Positions 36,229 through 45,045 of a stretch of DNA of 64,000 bases are shown here, in pieces (positions within the stretch are counted from its first letter, which is position 1; the number at the start of each line of letters is the position of its first letter). The DNA is from CAZUHB01 sp964620445 (GTDB lineage: Bacteria; Planctomycetota; B15-G4; CAYZWU01): the NCBI GenBank assembly GCA_964620445.1, contig CAZUHB010000008.1:62001-126000 (forward strand), in the 5' to 3' direction. The position numbers and the translations under genes are program-made. The notes beneath the pieces are model-generated. The model did no database searches. It was not told where the DNA came from and saw nothing but the letters and a program-made list of their open reading frames with translations.

Positions 36229-38844
36229 TCACAGATTGATTTCCAGTGCTTCGCGTGATTCTTTATCGCCGGGGGTGAGACCCTGGATGACCTTCGTCTC
36301 CCCCTCGTCGGGCTCGCCCACCTTGACCGTGTAGGTTCCGTCGTGGAATACACTGGGGCGGAACGTCGTACCCTTGATCCGCAAGGTGTAGACGATCTTG
36401 CCGCTCGCCTCGTCGAAGAGCTGCACCACGGGATCCTCCATGCCCTTCACCACGATCAGTGGGAGATAGCCGAACGGCTCGCGGCCGTAGTTGTCCTCCT
36501 GCGCGAAGACCACGGGCCACCCCTCGTAAGGCTCGGTCCCGCCGGTGATCGACGACGGCCAGCGCGGCCAGTTCTCGAAGGAGATGGTGCGGTCCTTCTT
36601 CCTGAAACGGGCGATGCCAAAACCGGTGGCGCGGTCGTAGAGCCTGGACGGCTCCTTGCCGGTGAAGACCGGATTGGACACGGCATGGACCGTGATCTTG
36701 TTGCCGAAACCGTCGAGGAACTCTCCCGTGTACCTGTGCGCGCCCTCTTTCCGATTCGCGCCCGGCTCGGGCGGAAACCAGCGCCGCGGCCAGACGTTCG
36801 AAACGGACGGCACGCAGAGCGCGTAGGCCGCGTCGTTCCAACCGTCCACCCCGTACTGGACCGTGCTGCCCAGGTGCTGGTCGCCGGCGATGTGAACGGC
36901 AAATCCGCGCTGCATGGCGCGCAGAGCGCGGTCGCGGCCGCTCCTCGGCCAGCCGTTCGAGTCGTGATCGGACACGATCTTGTCGTTCTCCGCGTACTCG
37001 CCCTCCTCGAGAATCCGCAGCCGCGGCACGGGCGCGTCGGAGCCGGAATCAGCCGGCAAGGTGGCCACGTTGGCAAAGATCGTCTGGGAGAGAACCACTT
37101 TCATCCAGGCGCCGTGGCTCCAGTCAGCCGCCCAGTGATCGAGAAAGTCGAGCTGCCGCTCGCCGAGGAGCTTCGCCCCTGGAACGTCCGAATCCTTGAC
37201 CGCGTCGAAGTCGGGATTCTGGGCCCAGCCGTTCCGGATCCGCCCCTCGGGAAGGAGCACCTTGGGCGGCGACTTGAACTTGCGGTCCTCGATCACGGCA
37301 AAGCTGATGCCGCCGTAATTCATGGCGCAATAGTAGACGCCGATCTCCTGCTCGACAGGGGTGGGATCGAAGGGATCGGGCAGATGGCTCGTCTGCGTGC
37401 GTTCCACCATCCTGACCCAGCCGGGCGGCATCTTGTAACCTCCCGAGTCCTGCTGCTCGGCGCCACCGCCCTTTTTCTGCGTCGCCTTGCCTCCCGCGCC
37501 CCAGATGTTGCCGTGATAGACGTCGTGGTCGTCGGGAATGGCCACCGTGGGCCGATCGCGCATCATCTCGCCGTGCGCCCAGCCATAGAGATACCACTTT
37601 CGCAAATAGTCGAGCGTGGCCATGTCCAGCGGCGCCCGCTGGCACCCGAACCCGCCCACACCCTCGTAGATCTGGTCACCCGAGAAGAAGAGCAGATCCG
37701 GATCGTGCTCGAGCACGGCCGCGACCAGGTCGTTGTTGGGAAAGCCGACGTCGTTGTTGCCCGTGAACGCGGCCACGACGACTTCCTCTTTCTGGAGCGG
37801 TTCCTGTCTGATCGTGCCGTATCTGAAATAGGATCTGGGACCGCGCGTGCCGCGGAGATCGTACCAGAGACGGTAGGCCCAGGGCCGGGTCACATCCCAC
37901 CCCTCCACGCGCAAGGTGGCGGTGCGCGCGTCCTTGTCGATCGGAGCGACGGCGACCGTCTTCCAGTCGCCCTTTGCATCCCGATCGACCTGCAAGCTCA
38001 CGATCTTTCCGTCCTGCGCACCCACCGGCGGCATCTGGGCGGTCATTTTCAGGACACCCCGGCTCAGCGTGTACTGGCTGAACAGAACCGGACCGAAAGC
38101 ACGGTCGTCGTGGCGGTCGACACGGCTCCCCGACAAGCGCCAGTCGGAAAACCAGGCGCCCGGCAGGCTCCGGCCCTTTTTCTTCTCCGCCGGTTGCAGG
38201 TCGCTCACCAGCGCGAGGCCCCCGGCAAGATCGGCCGGATCGAGTCCCTTGACGACCGCATCGCCGATCAGGGCCGCTTCATCCGGATCGAAGAGCGCCA
38301 ATCTGACCGTGTTCGGGCCCGTTGTCTTCTCCGAAATCAGCACCAGTTCGACACCGTCCGGATAGGAGGCTGGAAAAATCCCGCTCCCAGCACCTTCGGG
38401 CGGTTCGCCGATGAAAAGGGTTCCATCAGCGGTGAACCCGGCGCGCAGCCCCTTGCCGTGGACCGCGCTGTCGCGATAGTCATCGTACTCCCCCTTCACC
38501 CCGACCATGAAGCCGATCCATCCTTTTAAGGATGCTTCCTGCCCGGTCGCGGGCAGTCCGACGCGCACCCGCATGAACAGATCGCCCGGCCGGTCGGCCA
38601 CGTCCCTGGTCAGGAGAAAAACGTTCCGGCGCGGCGCAGCCAGAACGCATTCGAGGCGCCCCTCGGAGAGCTTCCAGTCTTGCAGCCGGTTGGCCCAGAA
38701 TTCAGGGCCGATCCAGATGCGCTCCAGATCTTCGGGCCAGTCGGTCCGGAACAGATCGTCCTGCGACGCGCCGCTCGCACCCACGCCGAATGCCAGAAGA
38801 CAGGAGGCCAGGACCAGGGATTTCGTCAGTTTCTGCCGTGTCAT
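36229..38844 (-). CDS. PhoD-family phosphatase/phosphodiesterase with N-terminal beta domain
   Basis: An exported protein of 871 residues with signal peptide LVLASCLLAFGVGASG. Residues about 25-280 look like a concanavalin-type domain (WKLSEGRLECVL, RVRVGLPATG, WFSDWRLSGSRVD). The PhoD-like metallophosphoesterase follows with AFTGNNDVGFPNNDL, LLFFSGDQIYEG, IPDDHDVYHGN, SQTIFANVATLP and HIAGDQHLGS, which provide metal ligands. PhoD enzymes cleave phosphodiesters or phosphomonoesters outside the cell. It starts within the stop codon of the upstream sulfatase (ATGA), so the two are translationally coupled; they may act on a glycan carrying both sulfate and phosphate groups (inference). AAGGAAG precedes the start. 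Confidence 0.9.
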   Translation of the reverse strand: MTRQKLTKSLVLASCLLAFGVGASGASQDDLFRTDWPEDLERIWIGPEFWANRLQDWKLSEGRLECVLAAPRRNVFLLTRDVADRPGDLFMRVRVGLPATGQEASLKGWIGFMVGVKGEYDDYRDSAVHGKGLRAGFTADGTLFIGEPPEGAGSGIFPASYPDGVELVLISEKTTGPNTVRLALFDPDEAALIGDAVVKGLDPADLAGGLALVSDLQPAEKKKGRSLPGAWFSDWRLSGSRVDRHDDRAFGPVLFSQYTLSRGVLKMTAQMPPVGAQDGKIVSLQVDRDAKGDWKTVAVAPIDKDARTATLRVEGWDVTRPWAYRLWYDLRGTRGPRSYFRYGTIRQEPLQKEEVVVAAFTGNNDVGFPNNDLVAAVLEHDPDLLFFSGDQIYEGVGGFGCQRAPLDMATLDYLRKWYLYGWAHGEMMRDRPTVAIPDDHDVYHGNIWGAGGKATQKKGGGAEQQDSGGYKMPPGWVRMVERTQTSHLPDPFDPTPVEQEIGVYYCAMNYGGISFAVIEDRKFKSPPKVLLPEGRIRNGWAQNPDFDAVKDSDVPGAKLLGERQLDFLDHWAADWSHGAWMKVVLSQTIFANVATLPADSGSDAPVPRLRILEEGEYAENDKIVSDHDSNGWPRSGRDRALRAMQRGFAVHIAGDQHLGSTVQYGVDGWNDAAYALCVPSVSNVWPRRWFPPEPGANRKEGAHRYTGEFLDGFGNKITVHAVSNPVFTGKEPSRLYDRATGFGIARFRKKDRTISFENWPRWPSSITGGTEPYEGWPVVFAQEDNYGREPFGYLPLIVVKGMEDPVVQLFDEASGKIVYTLRIKGTTFRPSVFHDGTYTVKVGEPDEGETKVIQGLTPGDKESREALEINL

Positions 38845-40268
38845 TTTTCTTCCTTCCCGAAATCTGGGTTGAGCGTTGTGGGCACCGGCGCATCCACCTC
38901 TTTCCGCCACTCTCGCAAGAGCTCCCTCAACTCGCGCGCCCTGTGCGGATGCGATTCGGCCAGGTTGGTCGTCTCCCCGATGTCGCCGGCCAGGTTATAG
39001 AGTTCGAGCCGGCCGTCCTCGAAGTATTCGATCAGTTTCCAGTCACCCTTCCGGATCACACCGGCGGGAGTCGTCCGCCAGTGACCGTCCATGCCGCGAT
39101 ATGCCTGGAGGTACGCTGGAAAATGCCAGAAGATCGCCTCCCGCGCGAGTTCTCCATCCCCGTCGATCAACGGCACCAGGCTCCGGCCGTCGAGGATGTG
39201 ATCCTCCGGCTCGCGCACGCCGGCCAGTTCGAGAAGGGTGGGATAGAAGTCGATCCCGATCACCGGTGTGTCGCACCGGCTCTTGGGCTTCACGCGGCCC
39301 GGCCAGCGCACGATCATCGGCTCGCGGATGCCGCCCTCGTAGAGCATGCCCTTCGAACCGCGCAGCGGCGCGGCCGACGAGATCGTTCCGTGAGGGCCGT
39401 TGTCGGAGAAGAAGACAATCATCGTGTCCTCGTCAAGGCCGAGTTCATCGAGCCGATCCACGATCCGGCCCACGCTCCGATCCACACTCTCGATCATGGC
39501 CGCGTACCCGGGATTGTCGTGCCCCCCCGCGCCTTCCTTGTCCCTGTAACGGGCCTCGACCTCCGGCCGCGCCTGGATCGGCGTGTGGACCGCGTAGTGG
39601 GAGAGGTAGAGGAAAAAGGGCTCATCCCGATTCTGATCGATGAAGCGCAGCGCCTCGTCGGTCAGCCGCTCGGTCAGCGATTCGCCATCGGGTCCGTCCT
39701 CGATATCGGGATTCTTGTAGGGACTGAAATAGCTACTGGGATGCCCGGCGTGATTTCCGCCCACGTTCAGATCGAACCCCTGACCGAGCGGGCCGGTCTC
39801 CGGATCCCGGCCGAGATGCCATTTTCCGATCGCCGCGCTCCTGTAGCCGGCCGGCCGCAGAGCCTCGGCAATGGTGGTCACATCGGCGCTCAGGGTATTC
39901 GTGTTCTCCACGGGGATCAGCTTGCGCTGCCACGACTTGCCCCGCTCGGAGCTTCTCACCGTGTAGATACCGTGGCGCGGAGCGTACTGCCCGGACAGGA
40001 TGCAGGCGCGCGTGGGCGCGCAGTTGGGCGCGTTTGCGTAGGCGCTGGTGAAGACCATTCCGTCGCCGGCGAGCCGGTCGATCCGGGGCGTCTCGTAATA
40101 GGCGCTCCCCATGAAGCCCAGATCGGTCCAGCCGAGGTCGTCGGCGAGGATGACGATGAAGTTCGGTTTCCGCCTGCGGCGGCCGCGATCGTGGAGCGCC
40201 GCGCACCCGCAAAGTGCCGCGCCCGCGGCGCCGCATCCCACTCTTCTCAAGAAATCACGGCGTTTCAC
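38841..40268 (-). CDS. TAT-exported Cys-type sulfatase, GTG start
   Basis: A 475-residue sulfatase. The formylglycine motif is C-A-P-T-R with Cys83 (APNCAPTRAC). Other blocks are FIVILADDLGWTDLG, AAIGKWHLG, FFLYLSHYAVHTP, FFSDNGPHG and GSKGMLYEGGIREPMIVRWPG, typical of glycan sulfatases in Planctomycetes and Bacteroidetes. The start is assigned to GTG at 40268: AGGAGG lies six bases upstream and the protein then begins VKRRDFLRRVGCGAAGAALCGC, a twin-arginine signal with a possible lipobox. Longer upstream readings lack any signal. The stop codon overlaps the PhoD-like start. It is divergent from the symporter gene. Confidence 0.94.
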   Translation of the reverse strand: MKRRDFLRRVGCGAAGAALCGCAALHDRGRRRRKPNFIVILADDLGWTDLGFMGSAYYETPRIDRLAGDGMVFTSAYANAPNCAPTRACILSGQYAPRHGIYTVRSSERGKSWQRKLIPVENTNTLSADVTTIAEALRPAGYRSAAIGKWHLGRDPETGPLGQGFDLNVGGNHAGHPSSYFSPYKNPDIEDGPDGESLTERLTDEALRFIDQNRDEPFFLYLSHYAVHTPIQARPEVEARYRDKEGAGGHDNPGYAAMIESVDRSVGRIVDRLDELGLDEDTMIVFFSDNGPHGTISSAAPLRGSKGMLYEGGIREPMIVRWPGRVKPKSRCDTPVIGIDFYPTLLELAGVREPEDHILDGRSLVPLIDGDGELAREAIFWHFPAYLQAYRGMDGHWRTTPAGVIRKGDWKLIEYFEDGRLELYNLAGDIGETTNLAESHPHRARELRELLREWRKEVDAPVPTTLNPDFGKEEK

Positions 40269-40456
40269 CCGCGCCTCCTCGTTGGATGCGCATCGATCGC
40301 GCATCCGGTCCGCTCGTTGGTCGTTAGATGTAACCGCCCGCGGCGCGGTAAATTGAATCGCGCTTGACCGTGCCCGCGCTTTGGACCACAATCCTACAAA
40401 TTCCGGCCTGCCGGCCAAAGTATTTCCGATATTCAAGCGAAACGAAGGATCTCGTC

Positions 40457-42307
40457 ATGCAGCTCACCTCACTCGACTGGATCGTTATCGCCGGTTGTCT
40501 CGCCGTTGCCTTTGCGCCTGCACTCCTTCTGGCGCGGCGCGCCGGAAGGGGTACGACCGAGTTCTTCGCATCGGGCCGCGCGGCACCGTGGTGGCTGATT
40601 GGAACGTCGATGGTGGCCACCACCTTCAGCACGGACACGCCCAACCTGGTCACGAACTTCGTGCGCACCAATGGCGTCTCCTACAACTGGGTCTGGTGGG
40701 CGTTCCTGCTCACCGGCATGATGACCGTTTTTTTCTATGCCCGGCTCTGGCGGCGGTCGGGTGTGCTCACCGACCTCGAATTCTACGAGCTCCGTTACTC
40801 GGGGAAACCCGCTGCCGTGGTGCGCGGTTTCCGGGCGATCTATCTCGGGCTCTTCTTCAATTGCTTCATCATGGCGTCTGTGACCCTCGCGGCCGCCAAG
40901 ATCGCCAACGTGATGCTCGGATGGGACCGCCTCCAGACCGTGCTCGTCTGCGGCGGCATCTGCATCGTGTTCTCGGCCATGTCGGGTCTCTGGGGTGTGC
41001 TGGCCTCGGACATCATCCAGTTCGTCATTGCCATGGTCGGCGTCTTCGCCGCAGTCTATTTCGCGCTCGATCACGGCTCGGTCGGCGGCCTGTCCGGCAT
41101 GATCGAGAAGATCGACGTGAAAACGCTCAGCATGCTGCCCGATTTCGACAACTGGGAAATGACCGTGACCGTTCTGATCATTCCGATCGCCGTGCAGTGG
41201 TGGTCGGTCTGGTACCCGGGCGCCGAACCGGGAGGCGGCAGCTACATCGCCCAGCGCATGCTGGCAGCGAAGGACGAGAAGCACTCGATGGGCGCCACAC
41301 TCTGGTTCAACATCGCCCACTACGCGCTGCGACCCTGGCCGTGGATCATAGTGGCGCTCTGCTCGATCCTCGTCTTTCCCGAGCTGACCGACATCCAGAA
41401 GTCGCTCCCCCACGTGAGCGAGGATCTGATCGGCGACGACCTCGCCTACCCGGCCATGCTCACCCTGCTGCCCCACGGTCTGCTCGGCTTGCTCGTCGCC
41501 TCTCTGCTCTCGGCATACGTGTCGACCATGTCGACCCACCTCAACTGGGGCGCCTCCTACCTGGTGAACGACTTCTACCGCCGCTTTCTGTGCGGCGACG
41601 GGACCGAGCGCCATTACGTGTGGGTGTCGCGCCTGGTGACTGCCGGACTAATGGTCGTGGCCGGTAGCGTCATGTTCGTCCTCGACACGGCGAAGGACGC
41701 TTTCAACGTGATGCTCTCCATCGGCGCCGGCACGGGGGCGATCTACCTTCTCCGGTGGTTCTGGTGGCGGATCAACGCGTGGAGCGAGATCGCCGCCATG
41801 ATCTCCTCCTTCGTCATTTCCATGGTGTTCTTCTCGTACAACAAGATCCTCGAGAGTCACGGTTCCGGGCCGATCGGCGATCTCCTCGTCCGATGCGGTT
41901 TCATGAACGTTTCGGAAAAAGGGATCGCCATGGGCGTCAAGTCCCACGTCTCCCTGATCGCCACCGTGCTCGTCACGACCGCGGTCTGGATCGTGGTCAC
42001 CTACTTGACAAAGCCGGCGAACCGCCAGACACTGCTCAGATTCTGCCGCCTCGTCAAACCGGCCGGACCGGGATGGAACGCGATCCGCGAGGAGGCCGGT
42101 GTCGATGCCTCGCCCGACAGCCTTCCCCAGGCCTTTCTGGGATGGGCGCTCGGGTGTGTGCTCGTTTACTCGGCGCTCCTCGGCACGGGGTGTTTCATTT
42201 ACGGCCACATGACGCAGGGCGCGGTGTGCGCCGTTCTCTTCGTGGCGAGCGGCCTCTGGCTCTGGCGGTTGCTGGCAGCCATGTGGCGCGAGAAACCGGC
42301 CGAATAG
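40457..42307 (+). CDS. sodium:solute symporter (SSS family)
   Basis: Inner-membrane transporter of 616 residues with about 13-14 hydrophobic segments, taking up a small solute with Na+. Typical SSS features are FFASGRAAPWWLIGTSMVAT near the first helices, DLEFYELRYSG, SGLWGVLASDIIQF and LLVASLLSAYVSTMSTHLNWGASYLVNDFYRRF. The substrate cannot be read from sequence; its position among glycan-degrading genes suggests a sugar, and sialic acid is one candidate because no transporter lies in the sialic acid operon (inference). The ATG at 40457 has AAGGA nine bases upstream. It converges with the S41 peptidase gene. Confidence 0.92.
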   Translation: MQLTSLDWIVIAGCLAVAFAPALLLARRAGRGTTEFFASGRAAPWWLIGTSMVATTFSTDTPNLVTNFVRTNGVSYNWVWWAFLLTGMMTVFFYARLWRRSGVLTDLEFYELRYSGKPAAVVRGFRAIYLGLFFNCFIMASVTLAAAKIANVMLGWDRLQTVLVCGGICIVFSAMSGLWGVLASDIIQFVIAMVGVFAAVYFALDHGSVGGLSGMIEKIDVKTLSMLPDFDNWEMTVTVLIIPIAVQWWSVWYPGAEPGGGSYIAQRMLAAKDEKHSMGATLWFNIAHYALRPWPWIIVALCSILVFPELTDIQKSLPHVSEDLIGDDLAYPAMLTLLPHGLLGLLVASLLSAYVSTMSTHLNWGASYLVNDFYRRFLCGDGTERHYVWVSRLVTAGLMVVAGSVMFVLDTAKDAFNVMLSIGAGTGAIYLLRWFWWRINAWSEIAAMISSFVISMVFFSYNKILESHGSGPIGDLLVRCGFMNVSEKGIAMGVKSHVSLIATVLVTTAVWIVVTYLTKPANRQTLLRFCRLVKPAGPGWNAIREEAGVDASPDSLPQAFLGWALGCVLVYSALLGTGCFIYGHMTQGAVCAVLFVASGLWLWRLLAAMWREKPAE

Positions 42308-42322
42308 ACCACGCGGCGGCAG

Positions 42323-42360
42323 AAAAAAAAAGCGCACCAGGCTTTCGGGCCCGGTGCGCT
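42323..42360 (-). terminator. rho-independent terminator of the S41 peptidase operon
   Basis: Read on the minus strand, AGCGCACC...GGTGCGCT forms an eight-pair stem extended by an inner GGGCC/GGCT-type stem, followed immediately by nine T (42331-42323). It lies 48 bp after the peptidase stop codon and just beyond the stop codon of the convergent symporter gene, which may use the same hairpin. Confidence 0.88.
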
Positions 42361-42408
42361 CAGAGCGTGTCCCCCCGTGCAAACACGTCTGATCGGTCGT
42401 CTTGCTTC

Positions 42409-43809
42409 TCAGCCTCCCGTGCGCTCGTTGGCGTCGGTCAAGCCGTTGTCGTAGAGTCCCACGAGCTTGGTCACATTGCCGGCGCTGTCCCGCACGAACT
42501 GGATCCTGAAATACTCGAGGCCCTTGAGCCCGAAGAGATCATCTCCCATAGGAACGAGCTCGAACTCGGGCCGGTCGTCGCGCTTGTAGAAGAGGTTGTC
42601 TCCCTTCAGTCTGATCGACCGCGGCCCGAAAGCGCCGACGTACGGTTTCAGTTTCGCCTCGCTCAACGAAACCGGATTGCGCGCGGCTTCGAGCGTTTTC
42701 ATGGCCCACTCGAGCTGCTTCCTCTTTCCCCCGTCGGCGATCTTGTCGACGAGATTCTTCATCGCATCGAGGCGTGCCGCGTCGAGAGCCTCGTCAGCGG
42801 GCACCTGTATGTGCGGGGCGATTCCGGTCCCCTCCCAGTTGGTTTCGGTGATCGGATTGATCGCCCGGCCGAAGGGGAGCGACATCTCCACCTGATATTC
42901 TTCGAAACGGCGGAACTCCACGGGATGGGCTCCTCCACCCGTGGTCTCGCCCACGATCGTGGCCCGCTCCATGTTCTTCAGATTGTAGGTGAATTCCTCG
43001 GCTGCCGAGAATGTGTATCGACTCGTCAAGACATAGACGGGGAGATCGGTCAGCCGGGGCCCCTCGACCTGCGCCTGCGTCCAGAATTGCCGGGTCTCGT
43101 CGGTTTTGCGGATATAAAAGCTGTTCAGATGCTGCGGTTCGTCGAAAAGGTAGCTCGAGATGAGCTGGATCATGCTCGGCGATCCGCCCCCGTTCTGCCG
43201 CAGGTCGAATACGAGCGCGTCGCAGTTGGCGAGAAAGTTGAGCGCCGCGATCGCCGTGTCGCCCGCGCTGGAGGCATCGGCGAACATGCGGAGATCGATG
43301 TAGCCGATGTTCCCGTCGAGCCGTTCGACGCTGTAAAAGCCGAAATTCTGATAGCGCTGCTCGGCAAGTCTCCGTGCGCGTTCCTCTTCGGGCGAAGGTC
43401 CCTGTCCCTCCTCCTCGGCGATGGGCGCGGCCGGCATGACGCGCAGATGCTTGTCCCTGCAGATCGAGCGTAGATCCTTGGTGAGCAGATCGGTGAACGC
43501 CATCAGACCGGTCACGTGATCGTAAGCGCCCTCTTTCAGCTTGAGGCGGATCAACTCCTCCATGTCGGCCGCCTTTTGCGGGAAGACGTAGACCTCGTTG
43601 AGAGCGGCCGCCACGGCATCCACGATCCCGGCGCGCGCTGCAGCGTCAACGGTCCGATCGTCGCTGCCGGCGACAACCCTTCTCTGCGCCTGTGCCGTGG
43701 CAAAGACCAGGGCCGCGAACAGGAGGCCGATCACGATCGGCTTGAAGGTCCGGATCAAAAAAAATTGGCGGAACAGACCAACTGGGCGAGTGTTCTTGCA
43801 GATAGTCAT
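42409..43809 (-). CDS. exported S41 peptidase (IRBP/S41B type)
   Basis: A C-terminal-processing-type serine peptidase of 466 residues. It has an N-terminal signal or anchor (VIGLLFAALVFATAQA), a helical start region (about 55-125) and the S41 core: IGYIDLRMFADAS, LVFDLRQNGGGSPSM, SRYTFSAAEEF with nucleophile Ser268, and VGETTGGGAHP. The Lys of CtpA-type enzymes is missing, as in the interphotoreceptor retinoid-binding-like branch. The C-terminal part (about 375-460) resembles a small barrel found after such peptidases. GAGGAGAAG precedes the ATG. The ATG overlaps the stop codon of the MarR-GNAT gene by four bases, so the regulator and peptidase are coupled. Confidence 0.93.
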   Translation of the reverse strand: MTICKNTRPVGLFRQFFLIRTFKPIVIGLLFAALVFATAQAQRRVVAGSDDRTVDAAARAGIVDAVAAALNEVYVFPQKAADMEELIRLKLKEGAYDHVTGLMAFTDLLTKDLRSICRDKHLRVMPAAPIAEEEGQGPSPEEERARRLAEQRYQNFGFYSVERLDGNIGYIDLRMFADASSAGDTAIAALNFLANCDALVFDLRQNGGGSPSMIQLISSYLFDEPQHLNSFYIRKTDETRQFWTQAQVEGPRLTDLPVYVLTSRYTFSAAEEFTYNLKNMERATIVGETTGGGAHPVEFRRFEEYQVEMSLPFGRAINPITETNWEGTGIAPHIQVPADEALDAARLDAMKNLVDKIADGGKRKQLEWAMKTLEAARNPVSLSEAKLKPYVGAFGPRSIRLKGDNLFYKRDDRPEFELVPMGDDLFGLKGLEYFRIQFVRDSAGNVTKLVGLYDNGLTDANERTGG

Positions 43810-44801
43810 GATTTACTTCTCCTCTTCCTGATAATCGCGTCTATCTTTCCGGGCGCCAGTTTCATGATGATTGTTTCTCGGCGAAAGGCCGTGCTGTCGA
43901 GGGGGCTCGTCGAGGCTTTCCGGAAGCCGACCTTCCGGTAGAGCTTGTTCGCCGCGGTCAGCTTGGGACTGGTCTGGAGATAGAGGGTTCGGGCGCCGAG
44001 AGCTCGAGCCCGTTCGATGACGGCGTGCAACAAAACGGTGCCGATTCCGCGACGGCGCACTCCGGCCGCGACCGCCATCTTGGCCAGTTCGAAGAGTTCC
44101 GGCCCGTGGCGGATCAACGCGCAGACCCCGACGATGCGCCCCCCGAACCGCGCGAAGAGGATCACTCCTCCCCGGTCGATGATTCTGCCTTTCGGATCGG
44201 CCAGGACGCGCTCGTCAGCCTCCTCGACATCGAACGATTCCTCGATCCACGCGCGATTGAGGTTCTCGAAATGAATCTTCCACGCCGGCCTGTAGTCGAC
44301 GGTTTCGGTCTGAAGACCGCGCGCCTCGTTCAGCCTCGCGGTGACCCGTTCGTACATGTCCTTCTCGTCGAGCAACCTCTCGATCCGGTCGAGACCGGTG
44401 AGCAAATCCTGCCCCGAAGAATCGATCAGCTCCTTGGTGGCGGCGCCGATCTCCATCCACACCGGCTCCAGAACCGCGACGATCTTCTTCCCCTTTGCCG
44501 AGAGACGGAGCAGCCGTTTGCGTTCGTCTTTCCGGCTCTTTGCGGCGAGAACCAGCTTGCGTCTGATCATTTCGCCCGCGAGCTGATTGACCGCCGGATG
44601 GGTCAGCCGCAGCGAATGGGCCAGTGCGGTGATCGACATGGAGGGATTGTTTTTCAGAGCGAAGAGGATCGAGAACCAGCGCGCCTCGAAATCGACGGAG
44701 AGATCCTTGTAGACGCGCGAAACGTCTCTCATCAGCCGTTCGCTGAGCCGTTTCAGTCGGCTGGCAAATGCGAGCTCCCCCAGTTCGCTGATCGTATCCA
44801 C
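43806..44801 (-). CDS. MarR-GNAT fusion regulator/acetyltransferase
   Basis: A cytoplasmic protein of 331 residues. Residues about 1-140 form a MarR winged helix (FEARWFSILFALKNNPSMSITALAHSLRLTHPAVNQLAGEM, RKLVLAAKSRKDERKRLLRLSAKG, quoted as blocks). Residues about 170-325 form a GNAT acetyltransferase with the acetyl-CoA loop VRRRGIGTVLL and AANKLYRKVGFRK. Such fusions are known, but their acceptors are mostly unknown. GTG 44801 is taken as the start because AAGGAG lies six bases upstream; a TTG 20 codons earlier lacks a site. It is the first gene of a two-gene unit with the S41 peptidase and probably autoregulates through the dyad at 44869. Confidence 0.9.
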   Translation of the reverse strand: MDTISELGELAFASRLKRLSERLMRDVSRVYKDLSVDFEARWFSILFALKNNPSMSITALAHSLRLTHPAVNQLAGEMIRRKLVLAAKSRKDERKRLLRLSAKGKKIVAVLEPVWMEIGAATKELIDSSGQDLLTGLDRIERLLDEKDMYERVTARLNEARGLQTETVDYRPAWKIHFENLNRAWIEESFDVEEADERVLADPKGRIIDRGGVILFARFGGRIVGVCALIRHGPELFELAKMAVAAGVRRRGIGTVLLHAVIERARALGARTLYLQTSPKLTAANKLYRKVGFRKASTSPLDSTAFRRETIIMKLAPGKIDAIIRKRRSKS

Positions 44802-44868
44802 TCTTTCTCCTTCGTGCAGCGGCGATCGGACTTTTTTCTCGACATGCAACCATATACGCAAATTTTAC

Positions 44869-44880
44869 GTAAGTGCTTAC
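44869..44880. promoter_or_regulatory. dyad GTAAG-tg-CTTAC, candidate MarR operator
   Basis: A perfect 5-2-5 palindrome in an AT-rich stretch 68 bp upstream of the MarR-GNAT start and 166 bp upstream of the divergent hydrolase gene. MarR proteins commonly bind such dyads in divergent promoter regions; assignment is by position only. Confidence 0.4.
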
Positions 44881-45045
44881 ATTTTATTTTTAATATTTTG
44901 AAATCTCGCCATCAGGTCGGATCTGGCGACGTGAAGATTGCCAGATGTCTCAAAGGTGGTAAGATAAACGTTTTGCGCCTGGGTCGTCCCGACATCGAGA
45001 GCGCGTTCCGGGCGGCAGACGCTTTTCGCCAGTCGAGGTAGCCCG

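Noticed and set aside
36343..38529. Plus-strand frame of 728 codons
   Set aside because: Antisense to the PhoD-like gene; no domain features.
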